The notes: generated from the letters alone by a model not told the origin. Positions 17,345 through 26,822 are shown, numbered from the stretch's first letter. The stretch is DNA of 64,000 nt from Sedimentibacter sp. MB35-C1 (GCF_030913635.1 NZ_CP133188.1:1798001-1862000), one strand, 5' to 3'. Program-made: numbers and translations.

Positions 17345-17956
17345 ATGGCAAGAAGGCGAAGTATGTACGCAAGAAGAAGGAAGATTAATTACGGGCGCAT
17401 TCTGCTGCTGGTATTGGTGCTTGCAGCGATTGTGGTCCTTGTATCGTTCCTATTCAGGAAGAATGATTATATGACTGTGATTGATGAGGCTCTCGACTCT
17501 GGTACAGCTAAAATAACAGGTACGGTAAACCATGTTTCGGATGTGGATATAACCGTATATTCAAATGAAGGAATAAGATATGCAAACCAACATGAAGGCA
17601 TAAAGAAGCTTGACAGCTTTGACGGAACCATTTCGGATGATTCAGAGAAAACAGAAAGAGTAAGGATGCTGTTTGAAAGTCTGCTTAAATTAAATCAAAC
17701 ATCAGGAACAGAAGATCTTCCGCTGACAGATGATGGCTATTACTGGATAGATGCAGATTTTTCGGTCGGGGAAAAAAGCCTGTTTGGAGGCAATGATGTA
17801 TACAATTTTGATTTGTACTATGATATAGAAAGCAAGGTTGTATATGTAAAAGAAAAGTATTATTCAGAATTCAGTAAAAAAAATAATAAGCAGAAACTTA
17901 TAGGCTACCAGGCAGATGATGAATTTGTAAGAATGATAGAAGAATTGACAAAATAA
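17345..17956 (+). CDS. Membrane-anchored protein of unknown function
   Basis: A 203-residue protein with a very basic N-terminus (MARRRSMYARRRK) and one transmembrane helix at about residues 19-40, leaving a 160-residue outside domain rich in Asp, Glu and Tyr with no motif I recognise. It begins 3 bases after coaE, in the position where a lytic transglycosylase often stands in Clostridia. No Cys, no repeats. A strong hairpin follows at 17961. Confidence 0.7.
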   Translation: MARRRSMYARRRKINYGRILLLVLVLAAIVVLVSFLFRKNDYMTVIDEALDSGTAKITGTVNHVSDVDITVYSNEGIRYANQHEGIKKLDSFDGTISDDSEKTERVRMLFESLLKLNQTSGTEDLPLTDDGYYWIDADFSVGEKSLFGGNDVYNFDLYYDIESKVVYVKEKYYSEFSKKNNKQKLIGYQADDEFVRMIEELTK

Positions 17957-17960
17957 AATC

Positions 17961-17988
17961 CATCCCGGCGGAATATTCCGCCGGGATG
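17961..17988. other. Perfect inverted repeat after the polA-coaE operon
   Basis: CATCCCGGCGGA (17961-17972), loop ATAT, TCCGCCGGGATG (17977-17988): a 12-bp GC-rich stem without a T-run. Together with the terminator 28 bases later it probably protects the mRNA end. Confidence 0.6.
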
Positions 17989-18015
17989 TCCATATGGAAC
18001 ATCTCCGTTGGACAG

Positions 18016-18054
18016 AACCCCCACCGTACTTGGTGGGGGTTGTTGTTTTGTTTA
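18016..18054 (+). terminator. Terminator of polA-coaE operon
   Basis: AACCCCCACC (18016-18025), six-base loop, GGTGGGGGTT (18032-18041), then GTTGTTTTGTTT. Confidence 0.8.
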
Positions 18055-18540
18055 TTTAATTACTTCATATGTACCGCGAACCATAAATATTGCATAGCTG
18101 TCCGTATAGGCACCTCTTCCATCATCTCTTGGGATTATAAAAAGATTATTTGGCACAAGGTCCATACCTGATACAAAATCCTTGCCCAGAGTTACATTTG
18201 TTATTCCGCCAAGTTCGCTTCCAATAACGGTTGCTTCACCGCCTCTTAAAATGATTTCCGAACCTGCTCCTGCTATAAGCTTTTCACCTTCATTGATTTC
18301 TACGATTTCTAATGTTGAAGATCCACCTGTTTCCGTAGATCCAGAACCTTCACTTAATGCTTCAACCTGTTCTTTTATTTCATCAATATCCTCAAGCCTG
18401 TATTTTTCTATCAGATCTTCCAGACGATCGTTCAGATAGCTCAATACAACAATTGGATCATTTGTGTCACCCGGTGCTGCAAATATTACCGTGGTGAGAG
18501 CAAATGTAAGTATTAGCACTGTAATAAGGATTTTTTTCAA
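18052..18540 (-). CDS. Secreted protein with conserved C-terminal domain, function unknown
   Basis: A 162-residue exported protein. Signal peptide at 1-22 (MKKILITVLILTFAL.. ending FAA), a helical segment at 28-65, a Ser/Gly/Thr-rich linker at 66-77, and a compact beta-rich C-terminal domain (GEKLIAGAGSEIILRGGEAT to MVRGTYEV). The same C-terminal domain recurs in small exported Clostridial proteins without assigned function. The start codon is TTG at 18540, with GGGAG nine bases upstream. Convergent with the polA operon. Confidence 0.7.
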   Translation of the reverse strand: MKKILITVLILTFALTTVIFAAPGDTNDPIVVLSYLNDRLEDLIEKYRLEDIDEIKEQVEALSEGSGSTETGGSSTLEIVEINEGEKLIAGAGSEIILRGGEATVIGSELGGITNVTLGKDFVSGMDLVPNNLFIIPRDDGRGAYTDSYAIFMVRGTYEVIK

Positions 18541-18700
18541 ATTAACAACTCCCTTAATAATATTCTGTTCACTTTGCCGTATTGATATTTTATATTAAAT
18601 TAGTAAATAATTCAACAAAAATTGACAGAAGCTGAATAATTCAATTTAGCGTAAAATCTACGAGAGAATGCATTTACCGCAATAAACATGCAACAAATGA

Positions 18701-18729
18701 TTGAATTTGATAAATCTAAATGATATAAT
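18701..18729 (+). promoter_or_regulatory. Promoter of the methyltransferase gene
   Basis: TTGAAT (18701-18706), 17-base spacer, TATAAT (18724-18729), 37 bases before the start codon. Confidence 0.7.
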
Positions 18730-18766
18730 TGCAAAAGAATAAAAAACTGATGAAGAAGGTTAAAAT

Positions 18767-19603
18767 ATGAAGAAATTATGTATGACAGTAAATAAAATGT
18801 TTAAGCTGCCTGTACATCCCTTCAACCTTAACAATGAGGGCAAAAAAACATATGCTGAATGGCAATATGAAAAAGGCATTGATACAATTAAATTTTACTT
18901 GAAACACACAAGTGTTGATGAAATGTTTAAGGATAAAGTTGTCCTTGATATAGGCTGCGGTGCAGGGGGCAAGACTGTGTATTACGCATCAAGGGGAGTA
19001 AAGAAAATAGTAGGAGTTGAAATACTGGGAAAATATAAAGAGGAAGCTGAGGGACTGGCAAAGAAATACGGCATGGAAGATAAGTTCCAATTTGTAAGTG
19101 CTGATGCGTCTAAAACTCCTTTTGAGGATGAGACGTTTGATACCATAATAATGAATGATGCCATGGAGCATGTGGATGAACCTGAGAAGGTCCTTGATGA
19201 ATGCTACAGAATATTAAAAAAGAACGGTAGGCTGTATTTGAATTTTCCGCCGTACAATCATCCATATGGTGCGCATTTAAGTGATGCGATAGGAATGCCG
19301 TGGGTGCATGTTTTCTTCAGTGAAAAAACACTTATAGAAACGTACAAAGAGCTGGTAAAGGATTTGCCTGATGGCAGAGACAGAATTGAATTCAGAATCA
19401 GCAAAAAATCCGATGGAACTGAATATTTTTCTTACATAAATAAAATGACCATAAAAAGAGCCGATAATATATTGCAAAACAGCAAATTTAATATCGAGTA
19501 TTATTCGGAAGAGCCCTTGAGGAACATATTTAAATATCCTGCAAAACTTCCAGGTTTAAAGGAATTTTTGGTAAAAATGGTGGTCTGCGTTTTAAGAAAG
19601 TAA
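18767..19603 (+). CDS. Class I SAM-dependent methyltransferase
   Basis: A 278-residue protein. Motif I VLDIGCGAGGKT (about residues 61-72), GVEI acid loop, motif DTIIMNDAMEHVDEPEKV and LKKNGRLYLNFPPYNHPYG show a UbiE/Methyltransf_11 type SAM domain. The C-terminal half (TLIETYKELVKDL, SEEPLRNIFKYP) resembles methyltransferases that act on sugars or polyketides in envelope clusters. The next operon is for cell-surface polysaccharide, so a surface substrate is possible. Confidence 0.8.
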   Translation: MKKLCMTVNKMFKLPVHPFNLNNEGKKTYAEWQYEKGIDTIKFYLKHTSVDEMFKDKVVLDIGCGAGGKTVYYASRGVKKIVGVEILGKYKEEAEGLAKKYGMEDKFQFVSADASKTPFEDETFDTIIMNDAMEHVDEPEKVLDECYRILKKNGRLYLNFPPYNHPYGAHLSDAIGMPWVHVFFSEKTLIETYKELVKDLPDGRDRIEFRISKKSDGTEYFSYINKMTIKRADNILQNSKFNIEYYSEEPLRNIFKYPAKLPGLKEFLVKMVVCVLRK

Positions 19604-19613
19604 TTCATAAGAG

Positions 19614-19645
19614 AATCTCATTAGAGTATGAGATTATTATTTTCT
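19614..19645 (+). terminator. Terminator after the methyltransferase gene
   Basis: AATCTCAT (19614-19621), six-base loop, ATGAGATT (19628-19635), then ATTATTTT. Confidence 0.6.
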
Positions 19646-19702
19646 ATATAGGTATAATATTGCCAATTTTTTGTTAAATTAAAAAGGATATAAGGAGATA
19701 AA

Positions 19703-21853
19703 ATGAGGTTAAATAAAGTTGATAAATGGATTCTTCTGTTGATTTGTTTTTCACTGTTGGTAGCGGTTTTTACAATGTACCAGAGGATGGAAATTGAAAA
19801 ACAATATAACACTGCGGAAATCATGCTTGATTATAATGAAATGGAAAAATTCGCTAATAGCTCGGAGAATTCTTTAAGCTATTGGCTTAAAGAATTCAAG
19901 GAATATGGAGCACAGTCTGTTGCAATACCGGAAGAAACATTAAAGCGATTGATGGAACAGGGAAAACCCCTTAGAGCAGAAATGGTATCAGAGCTCATTA
20001 AAAACTATAACTGGCAGGATGATTATGATGCCGAGATTGTTTCATTGATTGAAGAAAAGGAAATCGGCTCAAATGATGTAATCGTAACAACAGAAGATGA
20101 AGAATTATACAACTACATCATATTCGGGCTGACAGAAAGATACAGTAAGGAATTTTTTGATACATACACACTGGACAATGTTTATTATATATTGCTGAAG
20201 GGTACAAATGATGATGTATATTATGGTCAGACTGAAAGGGTGACAAATCTCAAGGGTGACGGAGTATATGAGTCTAAAAGAGCTGTTGATTCAAGACTGA
20301 TGAATATCGGTATCGGCTATGACGATGCTAAAATTAATCTGGCAAAGGATGCGGGACTCGATGCTATATTAAGACCTATCAACTTTCCTACATACAATGA
20401 AAAACTGACGGATGTATATAAATTAACCAATGAGAAATATGGATTAGAGCCCAGGATATATCTGGTTGGCAGCAAGGAAGTGCTGGGATATCCAGAAAAC
20501 GAGGATAAGCTGCTTGAATACGTAAGGGAAAATAATATTGCCATAGGGCTTATTGAGAGTTCAACGCAAAGAGAGCATCTCGAGAGCGAGGGTTTGAATA
20601 AACTGGTTGAGGATTCGGGATATAGTGCTCTCAGAGTTTTCACCATGTGGGATTACATAAGAGAGAGAAACAAGTACTATAATTACGAAGGTGCTGAAGA
20701 AATTGAAAATACAATGTTTAGGGCGATTACCGAGCGAAATATAAGAGTTATATATTTTAAGCCATTCTTTGAAGAACAAAAAAGCACAAAATACTTAACT
20801 GACGAGCAGGAATATAAAAGAACATTTGAAAGCCTTGAGGAAAGGCTTAACGAGCATGGTATAAGTCTTGGAAGAGCTGAAGCCATCAAAGAATTTCACA
20901 TAGGATCAAAAAGATTGGCTGTATTGTCTTTCGGCATAGCACTGGCTTCGGTATTCTTATTTATCAAAATGTTTAACATAAAGGATAAAAGAGCAGGTTT
21001 CCTTTATTTGTTCAGTGTGCCTGCAGCTTTTGCACCATTAGTAATGAGAAGCTTATCTGAAAAAGGCTTTTCATTTGCTGCTGCAGTTGTTTTTTCATCA
21101 CTGGGTATATATTTCTTTATGATGCAGATAAAGAAAATATACGATTCATCCGAAAAATATTCATTAATTAAAACAATGTCTTATTCAACTGTAATACTGG
21201 CGGGAGCTATAGTTATATCGCTGGCAGGGGCAGCATTTGTGGATGCAATGCTCGCTGATGTAAGGTACTTTCTTGAAATGGATATTTTCAGGGGTGTAAA
21301 ATTTGCTCAGATACTGCCTTTCGGAGTATTTTTGATTATGTTTTTGATATACTTTATGAACAGGGAAGCAGATAACCCTGTAAAGGGTGCTGTAAATACT
21401 GCAATAAAGTTTCTGAATTTAAGGATAAAAATTTATTATGGAATAATTGTTGCGATTATCGGCGCCATTGCCTATGTGTACATTTCCAGAACGGGACATG
21501 AATCGAATCTTCAGCCTTCAAACATAGAAATGATTACAAGGAATTTCATGGAATATGTATTGCTGGCACGACCCAGAACAAAAGAATTTTTGTTTGCGTT
21601 TCCTGCTGTTTTCGCAGCTGTGTATGCCGCAAGCAAAAAATCAGAGTTTTTTACGGGTATATTCATGCTTGCAGCTGCAATCGGAACATCTTCCGTCATA
21701 AACACTTTTTCCCATTTGAGAACACCGATATACCTTTCTTTGGCAAGAACAGTTATCGCTTTGGGGTTTGGAATTGTAATTGGATGTATTGCTGTTATTA
21801 TAATGGATTTACTATATAAAATATATGCTGTGTTGCAGGAGAGGCTGAAGTGA
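19703..21853 (+). CDS. DUF5693-family polytopic membrane protein
   Basis: A 716-residue protein. One N-terminal helix (about residues 9-26), a large outside domain (about 30-405), then about seven to eight C-terminal helices. The outside domain contains blocks like DAGLDAILRPINFPTYNE and NIAIGLIESSTQREHL. The family is consistently found directly upstream of csaB, as here (the csaB GTG overlaps its stop), so it probably acts in assembly or export of pyruvylated wall polysaccharide. Mechanism unknown. Confidence 0.8.
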   Translation: MRLNKVDKWILLLICFSLLVAVFTMYQRMEIEKQYNTAEIMLDYNEMEKFANSSENSLSYWLKEFKEYGAQSVAIPEETLKRLMEQGKPLRAEMVSELIKNYNWQDDYDAEIVSLIEEKEIGSNDVIVTTEDEELYNYIIFGLTERYSKEFFDTYTLDNVYYILLKGTNDDVYYGQTERVTNLKGDGVYESKRAVDSRLMNIGIGYDDAKINLAKDAGLDAILRPINFPTYNEKLTDVYKLTNEKYGLEPRIYLVGSKEVLGYPENEDKLLEYVRENNIAIGLIESSTQREHLESEGLNKLVEDSGYSALRVFTMWDYIRERNKYYNYEGAEEIENTMFRAITERNIRVIYFKPFFEEQKSTKYLTDEQEYKRTFESLEERLNEHGISLGRAEAIKEFHIGSKRLAVLSFGIALASVFLFIKMFNIKDKRAGFLYLFSVPAAFAPLVMRSLSEKGFSFAAAVVFSSLGIYFFMMQIKKIYDSSEKYSLIKTMSYSTVILAGAIVISLAGAAFVDAMLADVRYFLEMDIFRGVKFAQILPFGVFLIMFLIYFMNREADNPVKGAVNTAIKFLNLRIKIYYGIIVAIIGAIAYVYISRTGHESNLQPSNIEMITRNFMEYVLLARPRTKEFLFAFPAVFAAVYAASKKSEFFTGIFMLAAAIGTSSVINTFSHLRTPIYLSLARTVIALGFGIVIGCIAVIIMDLLYKIYAVLQERLK

Positions 21854-22902
21854 AAAAAATATTGTTGGCGGGATACTATGGGTTTGGAAATTTAGGGGAC
21901 GAAGCAATATTGGAGATGGCAATTAAACAAATGCTTGAAATTACGGATATAGAAAATATTACGGTTTTATCCGGCAATAAGGAAAGAACAAGAGAAAAAT
22001 ACAATGTAAGTACAATTGACAGATACAATGTGTTTTCAATTGTGTTCAATCTTGTGAAGTCGGATGCTCTAGTATTTGGAGGCGGAAGCCTTCTTCAGGA
22101 TATAACAAGCAAGAGAAGCATATATTACTATCTTTTTTTAATCAGGCTTGCAAAGTTGATGAATAACAAGGTAATAATGCTCAGCCAGGGTATAGGTCCA
22201 ATAATAAACGAAAACAGCAAAAAAGCCCTGAAAGATACACTGCCGCTTATAGATTACATGACTGTAAGAGATAAGCACTCCAAGGAATTTCTTGAAGGGA
22301 TCGGTATGGATAAAAATAAAGTATTTCTGTCAACCGATCCGGTAATTAATTTGAGAGCAGGAGAAAAATACAAGTCAAAAGGCCGCGGTAAAAAAAAGGT
22401 CTGTTTTTCGCTGAGAAATTGGAAGAATGCTGATGTAAGCAAAAAAATAAGCATACTAACGGAAAAGCTGGTTGAAAACGGCATAGAGTGCTATTTTATT
22501 CCTTTTTATTACAATGAGGATACGGAACTGATAGATCAGGTTGAAAAAAGCATCGGAGACAAAGCTGTTTATTACAAGGAGAGGCTTACAACAAGCCAGG
22601 CGTTTGATATAATAAGAGATATGGATGTGCTTGTGGGAGTGAGGCTGCATTCTCTAATATTTGCGGCAGCCGCAAATGTACCTTTTGTGGCGGTTTCATA
22701 TGATCATAAAGTTGACCACTTTGCAAACAGTGTAAATATGAAAGTTGCATGTGTGATTGACAATATAGATGTGGATTTGCTCTTTGACGAAATAATGAAA
22801 AAAATCAGCAATGAATCCGAGGAAAAGAAGAAGCTTGAAGAAAGTGTAGAGGAATTGAGAGAGATGACAAAGATTAATTATAAAATACTGAAGGAAATAT
22901 AA
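21850..22902 (+). CDS. csaB: Polysaccharide pyruvyl transferase CsaB
   Basis: A 350-residue protein of the PS_pyruv_trans family. CsaB adds a ketal pyruvate to secondary cell-wall polysaccharide, the ligand for SLH-domain S-layer proteins. Motifs: GYYGFGNLGDEAILE at the N-terminus, LVFGGGSLLQD, LSQGIGPI and the C-terminal VGVRLHSLIFAA. GTG start at 21850 overlapping the upstream stop, with AGGAG before it. It implies SLH-type surface anchoring in this organism. Confidence 0.93.
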   Translation: MKKILLAGYYGFGNLGDEAILEMAIKQMLEITDIENITVLSGNKERTREKYNVSTIDRYNVFSIVFNLVKSDALVFGGGSLLQDITSKRSIYYYLFLIRLAKLMNNKVIMLSQGIGPIINENSKKALKDTLPLIDYMTVRDKHSKEFLEGIGMDKNKVFLSTDPVINLRAGEKYKSKGRGKKKVCFSLRNWKNADVSKKISILTEKLVENGIECYFIPFYYNEDTELIDQVEKSIGDKAVYYKERLTTSQAFDIIRDMDVLVGVRLHSLIFAAAANVPFVAVSYDHKVDHFANSVNMKVACVIDNIDVDLLFDEIMKKISNESEEKKKLEESVEELREMTKINYKILKEI

Positions 22903-22904
22903 AT

Positions 22905-23672
22905 ATGAATAAACTAAGTATAATGGGTGTCAGAATCGACAATAAGAGCATGGACGAAGCTGTGGACATGGTAAAAAAGAAAATTGCCGATAATGAACGA
23001 TATATAATATATACTCCAAATACCGAAATTGTTATGATGTGTCAGAAAGATGATGAATTCATGGAGCTGATGAACAAATCGGATATAAATATTCCCGACG
23101 GTGTAGGTTTGATATATGCTTCTAAAATCAAGAAACATCCATTGAAAGAAAAAGTTGCGGGCTTCGATTTATCTGTTAATCTGCTGAAGCTGGCCGATGA
23201 ACAGGGATTAAAGCTTTATGTTGTGGGGGGCAAGCCCGGCGTAGCTAAAACCGCAATGGATAAAGTCCATGAAGAATATCCCGGAATAAAAATAATGGGA
23301 GCTCAGCACGGATACTTCAAGGGGTCACATCTAGGGAAGCAAGGACATGAGGAGGAAGTGAAGGTTATAGAAGATATAAACCGGGCAGAGCCTCACATTT
23401 TGTTTGTGGGATTTGGTGCTAAGAAGCAGGAACAGTGGATAGAATTTAACAGAGATAAAATTAATGCCAAAATAATTATAGGCAATGGTGGAACTCTGGA
23501 CGGATTGGCCGGGCATGTGAAGAGAGCGCCTGAATTATTTATTAAACTTGGACTTGAATGGTTTTACAGGCTTATGAAGGAACCAAAAAGAATAAAAAGA
23601 CAGATTTTATTACCGATTTTTGTGTTTAGAGTGCTTTTCGGCAATAAAGACGTAGTAAAAGTAATTGAATAA
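22905..23672 (+). CDS. WecG/TagA/CpsF family glycosyltransferase
   Basis: A 255-residue GT26 enzyme (WecG/TagA/CpsF), transferring an N-acetyl-hexosamine such as ManNAc to a lipid-linked sugar. Blocks: YTPNTEIVMMCQ, IPDGVGLIYAS, LYVVGGKPGVA, FVGFGAKKQEQW and GNGGTLDGLAG. It follows csaB by 2 bases and probably starts the polysaccharide that CsaB modifies. Confidence 0.93.
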   Translation: MNKLSIMGVRIDNKSMDEAVDMVKKKIADNERYIIYTPNTEIVMMCQKDDEFMELMNKSDINIPDGVGLIYASKIKKHPLKEKVAGFDLSVNLLKLADEQGLKLYVVGGKPGVAKTAMDKVHEEYPGIKIMGAQHGYFKGSHLGKQGHEEEVKVIEDINRAEPHILFVGFGAKKQEQWIEFNRDKINAKIIIGNGGTLDGLAGHVKRAPELFIKLGLEWFYRLMKEPKRIKRQILLPIFVFRVLFGNKDVVKVIE

Positions 23673-23684
23673 GGAGGCTGAACA

Positions 23685-24335
23685 TTGAAATTATTTATTG
23701 ATACGGCAAATGTTGAAGAAATAAAAAATGCAAATGAAATGGGAATTATTTGTGGGGTTACTACAAACCCGTCTTTAATTGCCAAGGAAGGAAAAATATT
23801 TGAGGATGTTGTAAAGGAAATAACTGGTATTGTAGACGGGCCAATAAGTGCAGAAGTTATAAGTGCTGACTGTGAAGGAATGATTAAAGAAGCTACAGAA
23901 CTTTCGAGGATACATAAAAATATAATTATAAAAATACCGATGACGATTGAAGGGCTTAAAGCGGTTAAGATTCTAAAAAAAGAAAACATAAAAACAAATG
24001 TTACTCTTATATTTTCCGCATCTCAGGCTCTGATGGCGGCAAGGGCAGGAGCAACTTATGTTAGCCCATTTGTGGGAAGACTGGATGATGTAAGCAGCAG
24101 CGGGATGGAACTGATAAAGGATATAGTAACTATATTTAATAATTACGATATAGATACAGAGATAATAGCAGCTAGTATAAGACATCCAATGCATGTGACA
24201 GAGGCTGCGAAACTTGGTTGCCACATAGCAACTGTTCCGTACAAGGTGTTAATTCAAATGGCAGGGCATCCGCTGACAGATAAAGGAATAGATAGGTTTT
24301 TAAAGGATTGGGAATCAGTACCTAAGAGAAAATAA
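23685..24335 (+). CDS. Transaldolase, fructose-6-phosphate aldolase type
   Basis: A 216-residue short-form transaldolase (TalC/MipB group). N-terminus [26 protein letters not shown], Schiff-base Lys83 in IIIKIPMT, and [18 protein letters not shown] start at 23685 after AAGGAGG. It interconverts pentose-phosphate pathway sugars with the two transketolase subunits that follow, in a non-oxidative pentose phosphate operon; members of this group can be transaldolase or fructose-6-phosphate aldolase. Confidence 0.93.
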   Translation: MKLFIDTANVEEIKNANEMGIICGVTTNPSLIAKEGKIFEDVVKEITGIVDGPISAEVISADCEGMIKEATELSRIHKNIIIKIPMTIEGLKAVKILKKENIKTNVTLIFSASQALMAARAGATYVSPFVGRLDDVSSSGMELIKDIVTIFNNYDIDTEIIAASIRHPMHVTEAAKLGCHIATVPYKVLIQMAGHPLTDKGIDRFLKDWESVPKRK

Positions 24336-24345
24336 GGAGGATAAG

Positions 24346-25158
24346 ATGAATCACGAAAAATTATGTGTCATAGCTAAAAATATGAGAAGCAATATTTTAA
24401 CTATGATTCACGACGCAAAGTCGGGGCATCCGGGAGGTTCGCTTTCGGCAGTTGAAATAGTAACATATCTGTATTTTAATGAAATGAATATAGAAAATCC
24501 CGAGGATGAGAACAGAGACCGTTTTGTGCTGTCAAAGGGACATGGCGCTCCAGTTTTGTATTCAGCATTGATGGAGAAGGGATTTGTAGATAAATCCTTG
24601 ATTGGAACGTTGAGAAAAATAAACTCTAAACTTCAGGGACACCCAGATATGAAAAAACTTCCCGGAGTGGAGGCATCCACTGGATCGCTGGGACAGGGAC
24701 TGGCAATTGCAAATGGAATGGCACTTGCGTTTAAGCTTGATAAAAAGAAAAACAGAGTTTTTGCTCTTCTTGGAGACGGTGAACTGCAGGAAGGAATGGT
24801 ATGGGAGGCTGCAATGCTTGCCGGACATTATAAACTGGATAACGTGACTGCTATAATAGACCACAATGGACTGCAAATAGATGGAAGAAATAATGATGTT
24901 ATGAAAGTTGAACCTATTGATAAGAAATGGGAAGCTTTTGGATGGCACGTTATTAAAGCTGATGGAAATAACTTTGACTCATTGGAAAAGGCCTTTTCAG
25001 AAAGAAGAAGCATTACAGATAAGCCGACGGTAATTATTGCTGATACCGTAAAGGGAAAAGGCTGCTCATTTATGGAAGATAAAGCATCATGGCATGGCAA
25101 GGCTCCAAACGATGAAGAATATTCTATTGCCATGAATGAATTAGGGAGGTGCGAATAA
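24346..25158 (+). CDS. Transketolase, N-terminal (TPP-binding) subunit
   Basis: A 270-residue protein equal to the first third of a full transketolase (EC 2.2.1.1). KSGHPGGSLSAVEI, LSKGHGAPVLYS and the TPP/Mg2+ motif GDGELQEGMVWEAAM ending in IDHNGLQIDG. Split transketolases are normal in Clostridia and Archaea. Its stop TAA overlaps the ATG of the second subunit. Confidence 0.95.
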   Translation: MNHEKLCVIAKNMRSNILTMIHDAKSGHPGGSLSAVEIVTYLYFNEMNIENPEDENRDRFVLSKGHGAPVLYSALMEKGFVDKSLIGTLRKINSKLQGHPDMKKLPGVEASTGSLGQGLAIANGMALAFKLDKKKNRVFALLGDGELQEGMVWEAAMLAGHYKLDNVTAIIDHNGLQIDGRNNDVMKVEPIDKKWEAFGWHVIKADGNNFDSLEKAFSERRSITDKPTVIIADTVKGKGCSFMEDKASWHGKAPNDEEYSIAMNELGRCE

Positions 25159-26099
25159 TGGCTAAGGCGACTAGAGAAGCATACGGTGAAGCATTAAAGA
25201 AACTGGCTGCCAATAATCCGGATGTTGTAGTGTTGGATGCTGACCTGTCTGGGTCAACAAAGACAGCTGAATTTAAAAAGGTGGCACCCGAAAGATTTTT
25301 TAACGTAGGCATAGCTGAACAGGATCTTATTGGAACGGCGGCCGGAATGGCAATAGCGGGTAAAATTCCTTTTGCCAGTTCTTTTGCAATGTTTGCTGCA
25401 GGAAGGGCGTTTGAAATAATAAGAAATACAGTTGCATATCCAAAGCTGAATGTTAAAATTGCTGCAACTCATGCGGGACTGACAGTTGGGGAAGACGGAG
25501 CATCACACCAAGCCATTGAAGATATAAGTTTGATGAGAAGCATACCGAATATGACGGTTATTAATCCGTCAGACAGCATTGAGGCGGAACAGGCTGTTTT
25601 AAAAGCGGCTGAAATGAAAGGCCCTGTATATATCAGACTGGGAAGAATGGCTGTTGATAATGTGTATGGACAGGATTACAAATTTGAATTGGGCAAGGGC
25701 GTAGAACTTAAAAAAGGAAATGATGTAACAATTATAGCTACCGGATTAATGGTTCAAGAAGCGTTAAAGGCTTCAGAGGAGCTTTCCGGAGAAGGAATAA
25801 ATGCAAGAGTAATAAATATACACACAATAAAACCCATCGATGAGGAAATAATTATAAATGCTGCAAGAGAGACTAAGGCAATAGTTACAGCAGAGGAACA
25901 CAGCATAATAGGCGGACTGGGAAGCGCGGTTTTAGAAGCTTTGTCCGATAAACATCCAGTACCTGTTAAAAGAATAGGTGTTCTGGATACATTCGGAGAG
26001 TCAGGGAAACCGGCTGACCTTCTTGAAAAGTATCATTTAACTGCTAAAGACATTCAGGAAGCCTGCAAGGAAGTAATAAAATTAAAAAACATTAAATAA
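25158..26099 (+). CDS. Transketolase, C-terminal subunit
   Basis: A 313-residue protein carrying the pyrimidine-binding and C-terminal domains: VLDADLSGSTKT, FFNVGIAEQDLIGTAAGMA (with the catalytic Glu for TPP) and THAGLTVGEDGASHQ. Start chosen at ATG 25158 (TAATG overlap) with GGGAGGTG upstream, rather than the in-frame GTG at 25149. A terminator follows at 26110. Confidence 0.95.
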   Translation: MAKATREAYGEALKKLAANNPDVVVLDADLSGSTKTAEFKKVAPERFFNVGIAEQDLIGTAAGMAIAGKIPFASSFAMFAAGRAFEIIRNTVAYPKLNVKIAATHAGLTVGEDGASHQAIEDISLMRSIPNMTVINPSDSIEAEQAVLKAAEMKGPVYIRLGRMAVDNVYGQDYKFELGKGVELKKGNDVTIIATGLMVQEALKASEELSGEGINARVINIHTIKPIDEEIIINAARETKAIVTAEEHSIIGGLGSAVLEALSDKHPVPVKRIGVLDTFGESGKPADLLEKYHLTAKDIQEACKEVIKLKNIK

Positions 26100-26109
26100 A
26101 TACACAATA

Positions 26110-26141
26110 AAAATCACGATCGCTTTAGCGGTCGTGATTTT
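26110..26141 (+). terminator. Terminator of the transaldolase-transketolase operon
   Basis: AAAATCACGATCGC pairs with GCGGTCGTGATTTT (one G-U) around a TTTA loop. Confidence 0.75.
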
Positions 26142-26241
26142 AAAAATAATAAAAAAAATTAATAATTTGCAAAAATATTTCTTATTGTAAAATTATGATA
26201 AAAATAAGTTGTAATTGTAATAATTTTTTTTGAAATATATA

Positions 26242-26270
26242 TTGACATTGTTGTAATGCCAAGGTATAAT
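26242..26270 (+). promoter_or_regulatory. Upstream consensus promoter of carD
   Basis: TTGACA (26242-26247), 17-base spacer, TATAAT (26265-26270): perfect sigma-A consensus. Confidence 0.85.
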
Positions 26271-26277
26271 TATCGAT

Positions 26278-26306
26278 TTGACAATTGTTTCTGTTTAGTG
26301 TATACT
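26278..26306 (+). promoter_or_regulatory. Second, downstream promoter of carD
   Basis: TTGACA (26278-26283), 17-base spacer, TATACT (26301-26306), with the same geometry 36 bases after the first. Confidence 0.8.
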
Positions 26307-26327
26307 AAAGAGTAGGGAGGTAGTAGC

Positions 26328-26822
26328 ATGTTTAAGTTAGGAGACAAAGTTGTATACCCAATGCATGGTGCCGGTGTTATTGAAACGATGGAACAAAAGG
26401 AAATACTCGGTGAAGTTAAAAAATACTATGTTCTTAAGATGCCTATTGGAGAAATGAAGCTCATGATACCTGTAGACAACGTAAACAATATCGGATTAAG
26501 AAATATTATAGATACAGAGGCAGTAGAAAAAGTCTATAAAATTTTAAAGCAAAGTGCCGAACTCAACGATTCAAACTGGAATAAAAGATACCGGGATAAT
26601 ATGGTTAAGATGAAGACAGGAGATATTTTCGAGGTCGCCAAGGTGGTAAGGGATTTGACCTTTCGGGACAGAGAGAAAGGGTTGTCAACAGGTGAGAAGA
26701 AAATGCTTGTAAGCGCAAAGCAGATGCTTGTAAGCGAAATAGCTCTTTCAACTAATACCGATGGCAAAAACATACAGGATTATTTGGATAATATCATTAA
26801 TGAGGATGCGTTAAAGCAATAA
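26328..26822 (+). CDS. CarD/CdnL-family RNA polymerase-binding regulator
   Basis: A 164-residue protein with an N-terminal CarD/TRCF RNA-polymerase-interacting Tudor-like domain (FKLGDKVVYPMHGAGVIE, residues 1-60) and a C-terminal helical DNA-binding part with RDLTFRDREKGLSTGEKKML. Such proteins stabilise open promoter complexes, especially at rRNA promoters. GGGAGG before the ATG, and two tandem consensus promoters, imply high expression. It precedes the YacL-like gene, an order conserved in Firmicutes, although ispD/ispF do not follow here. Confidence 0.92.
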   Translation: MFKLGDKVVYPMHGAGVIETMEQKEILGEVKKYYVLKMPIGEMKLMIPVDNVNNIGLRNIIDTEAVEKVYKILKQSAELNDSNWNKRYRDNMVKMKTGDIFEVAKVVRDLTFRDREKGLSTGEKKMLVSAKQMLVSEIALSTNTDGKNIQDYLDNIINEDALKQ

